From positions 62,001 to 126,000 of the forward strand of contig CAKUAS010000004.1 in NCBI GenBank assembly GCA_934636655.1: a stretch of DNA of 64,000 nucleotides. Reading direction: 5' to 3'. Made by a program: the position numbers and the translations under genes. The notes under the pieces were generated by a model. The model did no database searches, was not told the DNA's origin, and saw nothing but the letters and a program-made list of their open reading frames with translations. Shown here piece by piece: positions 48,148 through 56,163 of this stretch (its first letter is position 1; each line of letters starts with the position of its first letter). The DNA is from an uncultured Oscillospiraceae bacterium. GTDB lineage: Bacteria; Bacillota; Clostridia; Oscillospirales; Oscillospiraceae.

Positions 48148-49818
48148 ATGAAAACAGCAGCAGGAAAGCAATACGTCATCTATTCCCGTAAATCCAAATT
48201 TACAGGGAAGGGCGAAAGCATAGAGAACCAGATTGAGCTGTGCCGCCAGTATATTGCTATGCATTTTGGCGAGGATGCGGCAGAAGACGCGTTGGTGTAT
48301 GAGGACGAGGGCTTTTCCGGAGGCAATTTGGAGCGCCCACAGTTCAAGAAAATGATGAAGGACTCACAGAAGATAGCATTTGCTGCCATCGTTGTTTACC
48401 GTCTCGACCGGATCAGCCGCAACATCGGTGACTTTGCAAAGCTCATCGAGGATTTGGGCGACCGGCACATTGACTTCATCTCCATTCGCGAACAGTTCGA
48501 TACGTCTTCACCAATAGGTCGCGCGATGATGTATATCGCGTCGGTGTTCTCTCAACTGGAGCGGGAGACCATTGCCGAGCGCATCCGGGACAACATGCAC
48601 GAGCTGTCCAAGACCGGGCGCTGGCTGGGTGGCACGACGCCCACCGGCTACGCTTCGGAAAGCCTGTCCAGCGTGACGGTGGATGGTAAGGTGAAGAAAG
48701 CCTGCAAGCTCAAGCCCATCCCGGAGGAAATTCAGCTGGTCAAGACGATTTTCTCCGTGTTCATGGAGACCGGTTCCCTCAGCAAGACCGACCAGTACCT
48801 GTTGGAGCACTGCTGCGTCACGAAGCGCGGCAAGCAGTTCACGCGCTTTGCCATCCGGGGCATTCTGACCAACCCAGTCTACATGATTGCCGACGAGACG
48901 GCGTATCAGTATCTCAAAGAAAATCATGTTGACCTGTTTGCCGAGCGCACGGAATTCGACGGTGAACACGGCATCATGGCGTATAACCGCACCCTCCAGC
49001 GTCCCAGCAAGGCAAACCAGATTCGCCCAATGGAGGAATGGATAGTGGCGGTCGGCAAGCATACCGGCATCATCGCAGGCAGTGACTGGGTGCGGGTGCA
49101 GTCCATGCTGGATGTGAACAAATCCAAGAACTATCGCAGACCGCGCAGCAATGTGGCGCTGCTGTCCGGCATTCTGCGGTGCGGCAAGTGCGGCGATTAT
49201 ATGCGTCCGAAGCTGACCAACCGCCGCACGGCGGACGGAGAACCGATATATACATATGTATGCTCCACCAAGGAGCGTAGCCACGCCGGTGATTGTAATA
49301 TGAAAAATTGCAGAGGTAATGAGCTGGACGCAAAACTGACTGGAGCCCTCTGTGAACTTCAGGAAGACGATGCGGTTTTTGCAAAATTGCTTGTGCAGTC
49401 AAAAAAGCTTATAATAAAAAACAAAGAAAACGGTGATATGCAGCTTGCTGCCATGCATGCAGAATGCGAAGAAATACGGAAACAAATAAAGGGGCTGACG
49501 GCGGCGCTGGCAATAGCTGATGAGGTATCCGGAAAGTACCTTATAGAGCAAATCGGAGAACGGCACGGAGAAATTGAAAGGCGACAAGCAAAGATTTTTG
49601 AGTTTGAAGCCTTAAATGAGCAGCGCCGCCTATCTGACGAAGATTTTGCATTAAACAGGAACTCGATTGCATCATTTTCAAGCGTATTCTGTTCTGTGAC
49701 GTTAGAGGAAAAACGCACTCTGCTGCGCTCGATCATATCAAATGTGGTATGGGACGGAGAGAATTCGTGCGTCCGTTTTTACGCAGACGAGAGTCCGCTG
49801 TGTGAGGATAGTGAATGA
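48148..49818 (+). CDS. Large serine recombinase of the sigK element (SpoIVCA-like)
   Basis: This 556-residue site-specific recombinase should excise the element. It has a resolvase domain with catalytic Ser16 in IYSRKSKF and the YRLDRISRN arginine motif, an LSR core with GYASE and CKLKPIPEEIQLVKTIFSVF, a zinc ribbon (CGKCGDYM ... CSTKERSHAGDC, about 345-385) and a coiled coil near 430-500. GGGGTGG precedes the ATG. The stop codon TGA (49816-49818) lies in the right att core; after excision it becomes TGC and the frame runs on 39 codons into the left end of the circle. Third-base composition drops sharply after about 49,290, hinting at a mosaic gene. Confidence 0.93.
   Translation: MKTAAGKQYVIYSRKSKFTGKGESIENQIELCRQYIAMHFGEDAAEDALVYEDEGFSGGNLERPQFKKMMKDSQKIAFAAIVVYRLDRISRNIGDFAKLIEDLGDRHIDFISIREQFDTSSPIGRAMMYIASVFSQLERETIAERIRDNMHELSKTGRWLGGTTPTGYASESLSSVTVDGKVKKACKLKPIPEEIQLVKTIFSVFMETGSLSKTDQYLLEHCCVTKRGKQFTRFAIRGILTNPVYMIADETAYQYLKENHVDLFAERTEFDGEHGIMAYNRTLQRPSKANQIRPMEEWIVAVGKHTGIIAGSDWVRVQSMLDVNKSKNYRRPRSNVALLSGILRCGKCGDYMRPKLTNRRTADGEPIYTYVCSTKERSHAGDCNMKNCRGNELDAKLTGALCELQEDDAVFAKLLVQSKKLIIKNKENGDMQLAAMHAECEEIRKQIKGLTAALAIADEVSGKYLIEQIGERHGEIERRQAKIFEFEALNEQRRLSDEDFALNRNSIASFSSVFCSVTLEEKRTLLRSIISNVVWDGENSCVRFYADESPLCEDSE
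49802..49817. other. attR: right element end and AATG core
   Basis: The right arm GTGAGGATAG (49802-49811) is followed by TG and the core AATG (49814-49817). Joined to the left end CTATACTCAC on the circle, it forms a 10-bp inverted repeat with one mismatch around TGAATG. On the sigK side ATAC (49820-49823) mirrors GTAT (39625-39628) about the same AA centre. Confidence 0.85.
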
Positions 49819-50185
49819 AATACTTATGTATTTTCGCAGTCAGAAGAAGACCATGGGCGATGTGAGCCTTTCGGATGTTCTCGACACGGACGGGGAGGGG
49901 AACAGCCTGTCTCTTATGGATGTTCTGGCCCAGGATGACGAGATGAGCGAACGGATAGGTGAGCTTGAACTCTGCGGAAGGTTAAGGAGCCTTGTCGACA
50001 GTGTTTTAAATGAGCGCGAAGCGAATATAATCCGCCTTCGCTACGGACTTGACGGCAAAGAGCCTATGACACAGCGCGAGACTGCGAAAGTGTGCAAGAT
50101 AAGCCGCTCGTATGTCAGTCGTCTTGAGAAAAAAGCGCTTGAAAGACTAAAGGCGGAACTCGGCGGAGACGACACAGGATTATAA
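49818..50185 (+). CDS. sigK: RNA polymerase sigma-K, 3' part (interrupted gene)
   Basis: This half has no start of its own and continues the frame of the left half after excision. It encodes 122 residues: EILMYFRSQKKTMGDVSLSD (region 3 start), then the region 4 helix-turn-helix EREANIIRLRYGLDG and TQRETAKVCKISRSYVSRLEKKALERL. The segment ISRSYVSRLEKKAL is diagnostic for sigma-E/K. The rejoined protein (110 + 122 residues) is close to the 241 residues of Bacillus pro-sigma-K. No promoter should serve this half before excision. Confidence 0.95.
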
Positions 50186-50190
50186 TGCTC

Positions 50191-50219
50191 TTGTGCAAGT
50201 CGTGCGTTTGTGGTAAAAT
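50191..50219 (+). promoter_or_regulatory. Sigma-A promoter of the carboxypeptidase gene
   Basis: TTGTGC (50191-50196) and TAAAAT (50214-50219) are 17 bases apart, right after the sigK stop, with a leader of about 25 bases. Confidence 0.55.
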
Positions 50220-50250
50220 GACATGAAAAAATCCGAGGAGGTGAGCCTAA

Positions 50251-51042
50251 ATGCGTATAAAGAAAACGGTGTGGACATTTTTCATGCTGATAATGGCGGC
50301 AACACTGGTGCTCATAGTAAACTCACGCGTTCAGCTCACTTCCGAAATAGTTGTCGGAGGATCGGACTCGGTTTTTGTGAAAACCGATAATCTTGCCGAT
50401 CCCATGGAGGAGTATACATCGTCAAGCAAGGTCTCACTTGAAAAATATGCGGACCTTGAGTTCCCGACAATAACTATAACCGATTGGCAGTATATACTTA
50501 TTAATAAGGACACACCGATAAAGTCCTATGCGCCTACACTCAGGCAGTTTACTACAGACGGGCCGTATGTGGATAAGCGCATTATCGACAATCTTTCGGC
50601 TCTCGTTTCTGCCGCAAAGGAAGCCGGATTTGAGCCGCATATCAGCGTCGGATACATATCATATGCCGATCAGCAGCAGCTTTTTAATGAAAAAGCCTCG
50701 GAACTGAGCAAAAACGGCGCATATACCTATGAGGAAGCGCAGAGTATCGCGGCCGAGATAGTTGCAAGGGCCGGCACGAGCGACCATCAGACAGGTCTTG
50801 CCGTCGATATATTTGACAAAGAGTATGACGTGCTCGATTACAGCAAGATGGACTCCAAATTCTTTGATTGGCTCGATGAAAACTGTGCACAGTTCGGCTT
50901 TATAAAACGATATCCAAGCAATAAAAAAAGCGTTACCGGCTGGGATGAGCCATGGCACTACAGATATGTTGGCAAGGAAGCGGCGGAGTTTATTATGAAA
51001 AATGGTATGTGCCTCGAAGAATTTGCAGCACATTACAAATGA
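50251..51042 (+). CDS. D-alanyl-D-alanine carboxypeptidase, VanY-like (peptidase M15B)
   Basis: This zinc peptidase trims the terminal D-Ala of peptidoglycan stem peptides outside the membrane. The 263-residue protein has an N-terminal signal anchor at about 7-25 (VWTFFMLIMAATLVLIV), the zinc motif TSDHQTGLAVDIF (S-x-H-x(6)-D type) and the second histidine motif EPWHYRYVG. GAGGAGGTGAG precedes the ATG. No vancomycin resistance genes are near, so a wall maintenance or spore-wall role is more likely than resistance. Confidence 0.9.
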   Translation: MRIKKTVWTFFMLIMAATLVLIVNSRVQLTSEIVVGGSDSVFVKTDNLADPMEEYTSSSKVSLEKYADLEFPTITITDWQYILINKDTPIKSYAPTLRQFTTDGPYVDKRIIDNLSALVSAAKEAGFEPHISVGYISYADQQQLFNEKASELSKNGAYTYEEAQSIAAEIVARAGTSDHQTGLAVDIFDKEYDVLDYSKMDSKFFDWLDENCAQFGFIKRYPSNKKSVTGWDEPWHYRYVGKEAAEFIMKNGMCLEEFAAHYK

Positions 51043-51057
51043 ATAAGCAAAAAATGC

Positions 51058-51086
51058 TTGCAATCTGGATATTTAGATGTTATTAT
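51058..51086 (+). promoter_or_regulatory. Promoter of the rimP-nusA-infB operon
   Basis: TTGCAA (51058-51063) and TATTAT (51081-51086) have a 17-base spacer. Transcription would start near 51093, only about 18 bases before the hairpin at 51111. Confidence 0.55.
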
Positions 51087-51110
51087 AATAAAGTAAGTTA
51101 GTAAGCATTC

Positions 51111-51137
51111 AAGAGTGGGTCACAGCCCACTCTTTTT
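51111..51137 (+). terminator. Terminator-like leader hairpin before rimP
   Basis: AAGAGTGGG pairs with CCCACTCTT (perfect 9 bp, 6-base loop), followed by TTTG. Because it lies between the promoter and rimP, it can act as an attenuator or a protein-binding leader hairpin. It could also simply end the carboxypeptidase transcript. Confidence 0.6.
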
Positions 51138-51175
51138 GTTGAGCATTTTACGGATGATATGATCAGGAGCTTTGT

Positions 51176-51619
51176 ATGAGTAAGATCAGTGATAAAGTTG
51201 AAGCGCTTGCGCGGTCTGTTGTAGAGGAAGAAGGCTGCGAGCTTTGGAGCGTTGAGTATGTTAAAGAAGCAGGAACGTGGTATCTGCGAATTTATATCGA
51301 CAAGGAAGGCGGTGTCGGAATTGCCGACTGTGAGGCTATAAGCCGCAGGCTCGACCCGATACTTGATGAGGCGGATCCCATACCCGACAGCTATGTTTTT
51401 GAAGTCGGTTCAGCCGGAGCGGAGCGGGAACTCAAGCGCCCGTCGGACTTTGAGCGCTTTATCGGCGCTGAGATCGAGGCAAAGCTCTATCAGCCGTATG
51501 AAGGCAGAAAAACTCTTGTCGGAACGCTCGAAAGCTACAGTGATGGGGATATAAAGGTCTCCGGCATTGAACTTAAAAAGGAACAAATCGCGCAGGTCAA
51601 GCTGCATGTAACCATATAA
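51176..51619 (+). CDS. rimP: Ribosome maturation factor RimP
   Basis: RimP aids 30S subunit assembly. The 147-residue protein has the family start VEEEGCELWSVEYVKEAGTWYLRIYID and the signature GIADCEAISRRLDPILDE ... DSYVFEVGSAGAERELKRP. AGGAG lies 7 bases upstream of the ATG. It opens the conserved rimP-nusA-ylxR-ylxQ-infB-rbfA order. Confidence 0.95.
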   Translation: MSKISDKVEALARSVVEEEGCELWSVEYVKEAGTWYLRIYIDKEGGVGIADCEAISRRLDPILDEADPIPDSYVFEVGSAGAERELKRPSDFERFIGAEIEAKLYQPYEGRKTLVGTLESYSDGDIKVSGIELKKEQIAQVKLHVTI

Positions 51620-51640
51620 TTAAAGAAGAGGTAGAATTAA

Positions 51641-52693
51641 ATGAATGCTGAATTTTTCTCTGCTATCGAAGATCTCGAAAAAGAAAAGGGCATCCCCAGA
51701 GAATACATGTACGATAAGATAAAGCAGGCCATGCTGGCCGCTTTCCGCCGCGACAATCCCGAGTGTGCTGATAATGTTGATATTCTTCTTGACGAGGACA
51801 GAAAGCGCATCGAAATGTATGTAAATAAGGTCGCGGTCGAGCAGGTAGAAGATCCAGCCCTGGAAATTGACCTTGAAGCGGCAAAGAAGGTAACAAAGCG
51901 CGCGAAGCTCGGCGATACGATAAAGATACCGGTTGAAACGAAAAAATTCGGCCGCATTGCCGCTCAGGCTGCAAAGCAGGTAATAATTCAGGGCATCCGT
52001 GAGGCAGAGCGCGGTATCGTTTATGAGGAGTTCACCTCTAAAGAGCATGAAATACTCACAGGCGTTGTATCCCGTATCGAGCCGAGGACCGGCAGTGTTT
52101 CGATACGCATAAGCTCCAACAGCGAGTATACCGAAGCAATGCTTTCTCCCAATGAAAGAATAAAGACCGAGCCTCTTAAAGAAGGGGATCGTATAAAGGT
52201 CTACGTCGTTGAGGTCAGAAATTCGACCAAGGGTCCGCAGGTGCTTATAAGCCGCACTCATCCCGGCCTCGTAAAGCGTCTGTTTGAGCTGGAAGTTCCC
52301 GAAATATTCGACGGAACCGTTGAAATTAAGTCTATTGCCCGTGAAGCAGGAAGCCGCACGAAAATGGCAGTCTGGTCCACCGACCCCGATGTCGATCCTA
52401 TAGGCTCCTGCGTCGGCCCCAAGGGCGGCCGAGTTGCCAGCATCGTCGATGAGCTCGGCGGTGAGAAGATCGACATTATAAAATACAGCGAGATCCCCGA
52501 AGAGTATATTGCAGCCGCGCTCGCTCCGAGCGAAGTTGTCAGTGTCACCATGCTTGAAGATGGCAAGAGCTGCCGCGTCATAGTTCCTGACGGTCAGCTA
52601 TCCCTTGCGATCGGCAAAGAGGGCCAGAACGCACGTCTGGCTGCAAGACTTACGGGATTCAAGATAGATATAAAGCCCGAGTCGGAGGTATAA
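51641..52693 (+). CDS. nusA: Transcription termination/antitermination factor NusA
   Basis: NusA binds RNA polymerase and promotes pausing, intrinsic termination and rRNA antitermination. The 350-residue protein has the N-terminal polymerase-binding domain, an S1 domain (about 135-200, GVVSRIEPRTGSVSIRI) and two KH domains with DPIGSCVGPKGGRVASIVDELGG and VPDGQLSLAIGKEGQNARLAARLTG. It lacks the acidic repeats of the E. coli protein, as usual in Firmicutes. GAAGAGGT lies before the ATG. Confidence 0.96.
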   Translation: MNAEFFSAIEDLEKEKGIPREYMYDKIKQAMLAAFRRDNPECADNVDILLDEDRKRIEMYVNKVAVEQVEDPALEIDLEAAKKVTKRAKLGDTIKIPVETKKFGRIAAQAAKQVIIQGIREAERGIVYEEFTSKEHEILTGVVSRIEPRTGSVSIRISSNSEYTEAMLSPNERIKTEPLKEGDRIKVYVVEVRNSTKGPQVLISRTHPGLVKRLFELEVPEIFDGTVEIKSIAREAGSRTKMAVWSTDPDVDPIGSCVGPKGGRVASIVDELGGEKIDIIKYSEIPEEYIAAALAPSEVVSVTMLEDGKSCRVIVPDGQLSLAIGKEGQNARLAARLTGFKIDIKPESEV

Positions 52694-52712
52694 ACGAAAG
52701 GAGGCAGCCGCA

Positions 52713-52979
52713 GTGCAGAAGAAAATACCCATGAGGCAGTGTTTAGGCTGCCGAGAAATGAAGCCAAAGCGTGATCTTATCCGTGCGGTGAGATCGCCGG
52801 ACGGGGAAGTGAGTCTTGATTTTAAGGGCAAAATGCCGGGAAGAGGCGCGTATCTTTGCCCGAACATCGAGTGCCTAAAAAAAGCGATGAAGTCCAAAGC
52901 GCTGGAAAGAGCTTTTTCCGTTCAGATACCTGAAGAGATATATGAAGCGCTGCAAAAGCAGATGGAGGCGAGTCAATGA
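52713..52979 (+). CDS. ylxR: RNase P modulator / nucleic acid-binding protein YlxR
   Basis: The 88-residue protein has the YlxR fold signature RQCLGCREMKPKRDLIRAVR and GRGAYLCPNIECLKKA. It starts with GTG 52713, set by AAAGGAGG 7 bases upstream. In Bacillus the homologue modulates RNase P. Its stop overlaps the ylxQ start (ATGA). Confidence 0.93.
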   Translation: MQKKIPMRQCLGCREMKPKRDLIRAVRSPDGEVSLDFKGKMPGRGAYLCPNIECLKKAMKSKALERAFSVQIPEEIYEALQKQMEASQ

Positions 52980-53407
52980 GAGAGAAAGCCTTGAATTTGC
53001 TCGGACTTATGCGAAAAGCCAATGCACTGCGCCTCGGCGAGGAGGACACAGGTTCGGCGGTTAGAGAGCATGAGGCAAAACTGGTGCTTCTCGCGTCGGA
53101 TGCATCGCAAAATGCGCAAAAGCGCGCTGCCGGATATATGTACGGCAGCAAAGCGCCGCTCATAACCGTTCCGTTTACAAAGGAAGAGATATCCGGACAT
53201 GTCGGAAAAAGCGGCTGTTCTATGGCGGCAGTGTGCGATATCGGTTTTGCCGATGCGTTCATGAAGCTGCTGTGCGATATCTCACCGATGGAATACGGCG
53301 ATGCGGCTCAAACGATTCAAAGACGTGCGCTGGAAGGCAAAATGCGCAAAAACGACAGTACCAGGCAGAAAAACAAGAGGACAGGTAAAAGGAGGACCAA
53401 TGCATGA
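52976..53407 (+). CDS. ylxQ: L7Ae-family RNA-binding protein YlxQ
   Basis: The first ~95 residues form an L7Ae/L30e fold that binds kink-turn RNA: LNLLGLMRKANALRLGEEDT, KLVLLASDASQN and a final CDIGFADAFMKLL. A basic tail follows (KMRKNDSTRQKNKRTGKRR), longer than in Bacillus YlxQ (about 100 residues), which may add RNA affinity. It overlaps ylxR and infB. Confidence 0.9.
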   Translation: MREKALNLLGLMRKANALRLGEEDTGSAVREHEAKLVLLASDASQNAQKRAAGYMYGSKAPLITVPFTKEEISGHVGKSGCSMAAVCDIGFADAFMKLLCDISPMEYGDAAQTIQRRALEGKMRKNDSTRQKNKRTGKRRTNA

Positions 53408-55743
53408 GCATGATTAATAAATATAGAGTACACGAGGTAGCAAAGGATTTCAACACCACATCCAAGGTGATAACTCAGATATTAACAGACTATGCTACGA
53501 CTCCTAAAAACCATATGCAGGTTCTTGAGAATAACGAGCTTGACGTGATATTCGAGTATCTTACTCAGCATAATCAGGCCGAGAGCCTTGCGGCAATATT
53601 TGCATCCGCTCCCAAGGCGGGTGAAGCAAAGCCTGCCGAGAAAAAGCAGGATAAGGCGGCATCGCAGCAGCCTGCCGATAAGGCAGCCGCCGCTCAGCCC
53701 GCGCCGGTAAAGAAGGAAAAAGAGAATAAGCCGCATGTTCCGCGTCAGGTGGCGGAAAAGCGCGTTGTCGATACCCGCGGCAGTGCGGCGGTGAACATAG
53801 CCAAGTACGACGAAAAGTTTGACAACATGGCCGGTGATAAGAGCCGCAACCGTGACCGCGACCGTAAGGGCGGCAAGGAAAAGATCGTCAACAAGGCAAA
53901 GCAGCGCCAGCAGGGGCAGGCCGCATCTGCAAAGCGCCGTCAGGAAGAGCGCGACAAGATGCAGAAGCTTCAGCTTGAGATAGCGAAGAAGCAGCAGCTC
54001 AAGGTCATGATCCCCGACGAGATCAACGTCGGAGAATTGGCATCGCGAATGAAAAAGTCGGCGGGAGAAGTCATCAAGCGCCTTATTAAGCTTGGTGTTT
54101 TTGCATCCGTATCCGATGTCGTCGACTATGATACCGCAGCTCTCGTAGCTATGGAGTTCGGCTGCAAGGTTGAAAAAGAAGTTGTTGTAACCGTGGAAGA
54201 AAAACTCATAGACGACCACGAAGACAGCGAAGAAGAACTCGTCGGCCGTGCGCCTGTCGTAGTTGTTATGGGTCACGTTGACCACGGCAAGACCTCGCTT
54301 CTTGACTATATCCGTCATGCAAACGTTGCATCCGGCGAGGCAGGCGGCATAACCCAGCATATCGGCGCATATACTGTTGAGATTAACGGCAGTCCCATAA
54401 CATTCCTTGACACTCCGGGTCATGAGGCATTTACATCGATGCGAGCTCGCGGTGCAATGGTAACCGATATTGCCATTCTCGTTGTCGCCGCCGATGACGG
54501 TATCATGCCGCAGACCATTGAGAGCATTAACCACGCGAAAGCGGCGGGAATACCCCTCGTTGTAGCCATCAACAAGATGGATACCGTCGGCGCAAATCCC
54601 GAGCGTATAAAGCAGCAGCTGACAGAGTACGATATAGTTCCCGAGGAGTGGGGCGGCGAGACTATCGTGTGCCCGATCTCCGCCAAGACCGGCGAGGGCA
54701 TAGATAATCTGCTTGAAAACCTCGTAATTCTTGCTGAGGTTCAGGAACTCAAGGCAAATCCGAACCGTGCCGCAAAGGGCGCGGTTATAGAGGCACGTCT
54801 CGACAAGGGCCGTGGCCCGATCATGACCGTTCTCGTTCAGAACGGTACGCTCAAGCTCGGAGATATCATAATTGCAGGTACGGCTGTCGGCCGTGTCCGT
54901 ACCATGATAAACGACAAGGGCATGCGCATCACCGAAGCCGGTCCGTCCGTTCCCGTTGAGATCTCCGGTATGTCCGAAGTCCCCAGTGCGGGCGACACAT
55001 TCAATGCTGTTGCTGACGAACGCATGGCTCGTGAGCTCGTTGAAGAGCGCAAGACCCAGCAGAAGAACGCAGCATTTGGCAGCAGTAAGAAGGTGAGCCT
55101 CGAGGATCTGTTCAGCCAGATCCAGGCCGGCGAAATGAAAACGCTCAATATCATCGTCAAGGCCGATGTTCAGGGAACTGCCGAAGCTGTCAAGGCCTCA
55201 CTTGAGAAGATCACAAATGATGAGGTACGTGTGAAAGTTATCCACAGCGGTGTCGGCGCGATAAACGAGTCGGACGTTATGCTTGCTGCGACCTCTGGCG
55301 CTATAATCGTCGGCTTCAATGTCCGCCCCGATAACGCGGCTCGCGACAGCGCGGCTCGTGCGAACGTAGATATGCGTATGTATCGCGTAATTTATGACTG
55401 CATCAACGAGATCGAAGCCGCTATGAAGGGCATGCTCGCACCGAAGTTTGAGGAAGTCGTTATCGGTCATGCCGAGGTGCGCGAGACTTACAAGGTCTCC
55501 AAGGTCGGTACTGTTACCGGCTGCTATGTCCTCGACGGTAAGATCCAGCGCGGCTGCTCTGTGCGTGTTCTGCGTGACAATATAGTTATCCATGAGGGCG
55601 AGCTTGCATCCCTGCGCCGTTTCAAAGACGATGTCAAGGAAGTTGCCAGCGGCTATGAATGCGGCATGCAGGTCGAAAAGTTCAACGATATAAAGGTTGG
55701 CGACATTATCGAATGCTTCGTTATGGAGCAGATAAAAGTCTGA
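53404..55743 (+). CDS. infB: Translation initiation factor IF-2
   Basis: IF-2 is the GTPase that places initiator tRNA on the 30S subunit. The 779-residue protein starts with an IF2N domain (NKYRVHEVAKDFNTTSKVI), has a Lys/Ala/Gln-rich linker (about 75-190), a second IF2N domain, and the G domain with VVVMGHVDHGKTSLLDYIR (about 285-305), DTPGHEAF and NKMD, followed by the C1 and C2 domains. It overlaps ylxQ (ATGA). Confidence 0.97.
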   Translation: MSMINKYRVHEVAKDFNTTSKVITQILTDYATTPKNHMQVLENNELDVIFEYLTQHNQAESLAAIFASAPKAGEAKPAEKKQDKAASQQPADKAAAAQPAPVKKEKENKPHVPRQVAEKRVVDTRGSAAVNIAKYDEKFDNMAGDKSRNRDRDRKGGKEKIVNKAKQRQQGQAASAKRRQEERDKMQKLQLEIAKKQQLKVMIPDEINVGELASRMKKSAGEVIKRLIKLGVFASVSDVVDYDTAALVAMEFGCKVEKEVVVTVEEKLIDDHEDSEEELVGRAPVVVVMGHVDHGKTSLLDYIRHANVASGEAGGITQHIGAYTVEINGSPITFLDTPGHEAFTSMRARGAMVTDIAILVVAADDGIMPQTIESINHAKAAGIPLVVAINKMDTVGANPERIKQQLTEYDIVPEEWGGETIVCPISAKTGEGIDNLLENLVILAEVQELKANPNRAAKGAVIEARLDKGRGPIMTVLVQNGTLKLGDIIIAGTAVGRVRTMINDKGMRITEAGPSVPVEISGMSEVPSAGDTFNAVADERMARELVEERKTQQKNAAFGSSKKVSLEDLFSQIQAGEMKTLNIIVKADVQGTAEAVKASLEKITNDEVRVKVIHSGVGAINESDVMLAATSGAIIVGFNVRPDNAARDSAARANVDMRMYRVIYDCINEIEAAMKGMLAPKFEEVVIGHAEVRETYKVSKVGTVTGCYVLDGKIQRGCSVRVLRDNIVIHEGELASLRRFKDDVKEVASGYECGMQVEKFNDIKVGDIIECFVMEQIKV

Positions 55744-55800
55744 TAAATCATTGCGGGCGGTCTTTCAGGCCGCCCAACGCATAGATACAGGAGGAGAAAA

Positions 55801-56163
55801 ATGCCTTCAAATAAATTGGCAAGAACCAATGATGATATTCAGCTTGTCATGAGCAAGCTTCTGCGCGAAATAAAAGATCCGCGTGTAAATCAAGGTATGA
55901 TAAGCGTAACACGAGTTGAAACCACCGGCGATATGCGCTATTGCAAGATTTGGCTTTCGGTCATGGGTCTTCAAAACGAAAAGGAATTTAAAAAGGGACT
56001 TAAGTCCGCATCCGGCTGGCTCAGGCGTGAGCTTGGAAATTCGCTCAAGCTGCGCAACACGCCCGAGCCCGTGTTTGAGCTTGATCACAGCATCGAATAC
56101 GGCGCACATATAAATGAGATAATCAGCAGCCTTGATATAAAACATGATGAGGATGAGGAATGA
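55801..56163 (+). CDS. rbfA: Ribosome-binding factor A
   Basis: RbfA is a KH-fold protein needed for late 30S maturation and cold adaptation. The 120-residue protein has NDDIQLVMSKLLREIKDPRV, ISVTRVETTGDMRYCKIWLS and LRNTPEPVFELDHSIEYG. GGAGGAG lies before the ATG. A small GC-rich hairpin without T tract (GGGCGG/CCGCCC, 55755-55775) lies in the gap after infB. Its stop overlaps nrnA. Confidence 0.94.
   Translation: MPSNKLARTNDDIQLVMSKLLREIKDPRVNQGMISVTRVETTGDMRYCKIWLSVMGLQNEKEFKKGLKSASGWLRRELGNSLKLRNTPEPVFELDHSIEYGAHINEIISSLDIKHDEDEE

Larger units (their letters stand above)
39637..49817. mobile_element. Skin-like sigK-intervening element, 10,181 bp, with metabolic cargo
   Basis: The element splits sigK at codon 110/111, the same conserved place (CIEN/EILM) as the Bacillus skin element. 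It encodes a large serine recombinase at its right end, as SpoIVCA does in Bacillus. Excision at AATG rejoins the sigK halves in frame. Contents left to right are: a small minus-strand frame, a LysR regulator (minus), a GntP-type permease, acyl-CoA dehydrogenase, etfB, etfA, CoA-transferase, MaoC hydratase and recombinase. I find no phage structural, replication or lysis genes. Base composition of the cargo matches the chromosome. Confidence 0.92.

Noticed and set aside
50251..51042. Vancomycin resistance gene vanY
   Set aside because: Only the carboxypeptidase is present; there is no vanA/vanH/vanX or VanRS nearby, and such M15B enzymes are common wall hydrolases.
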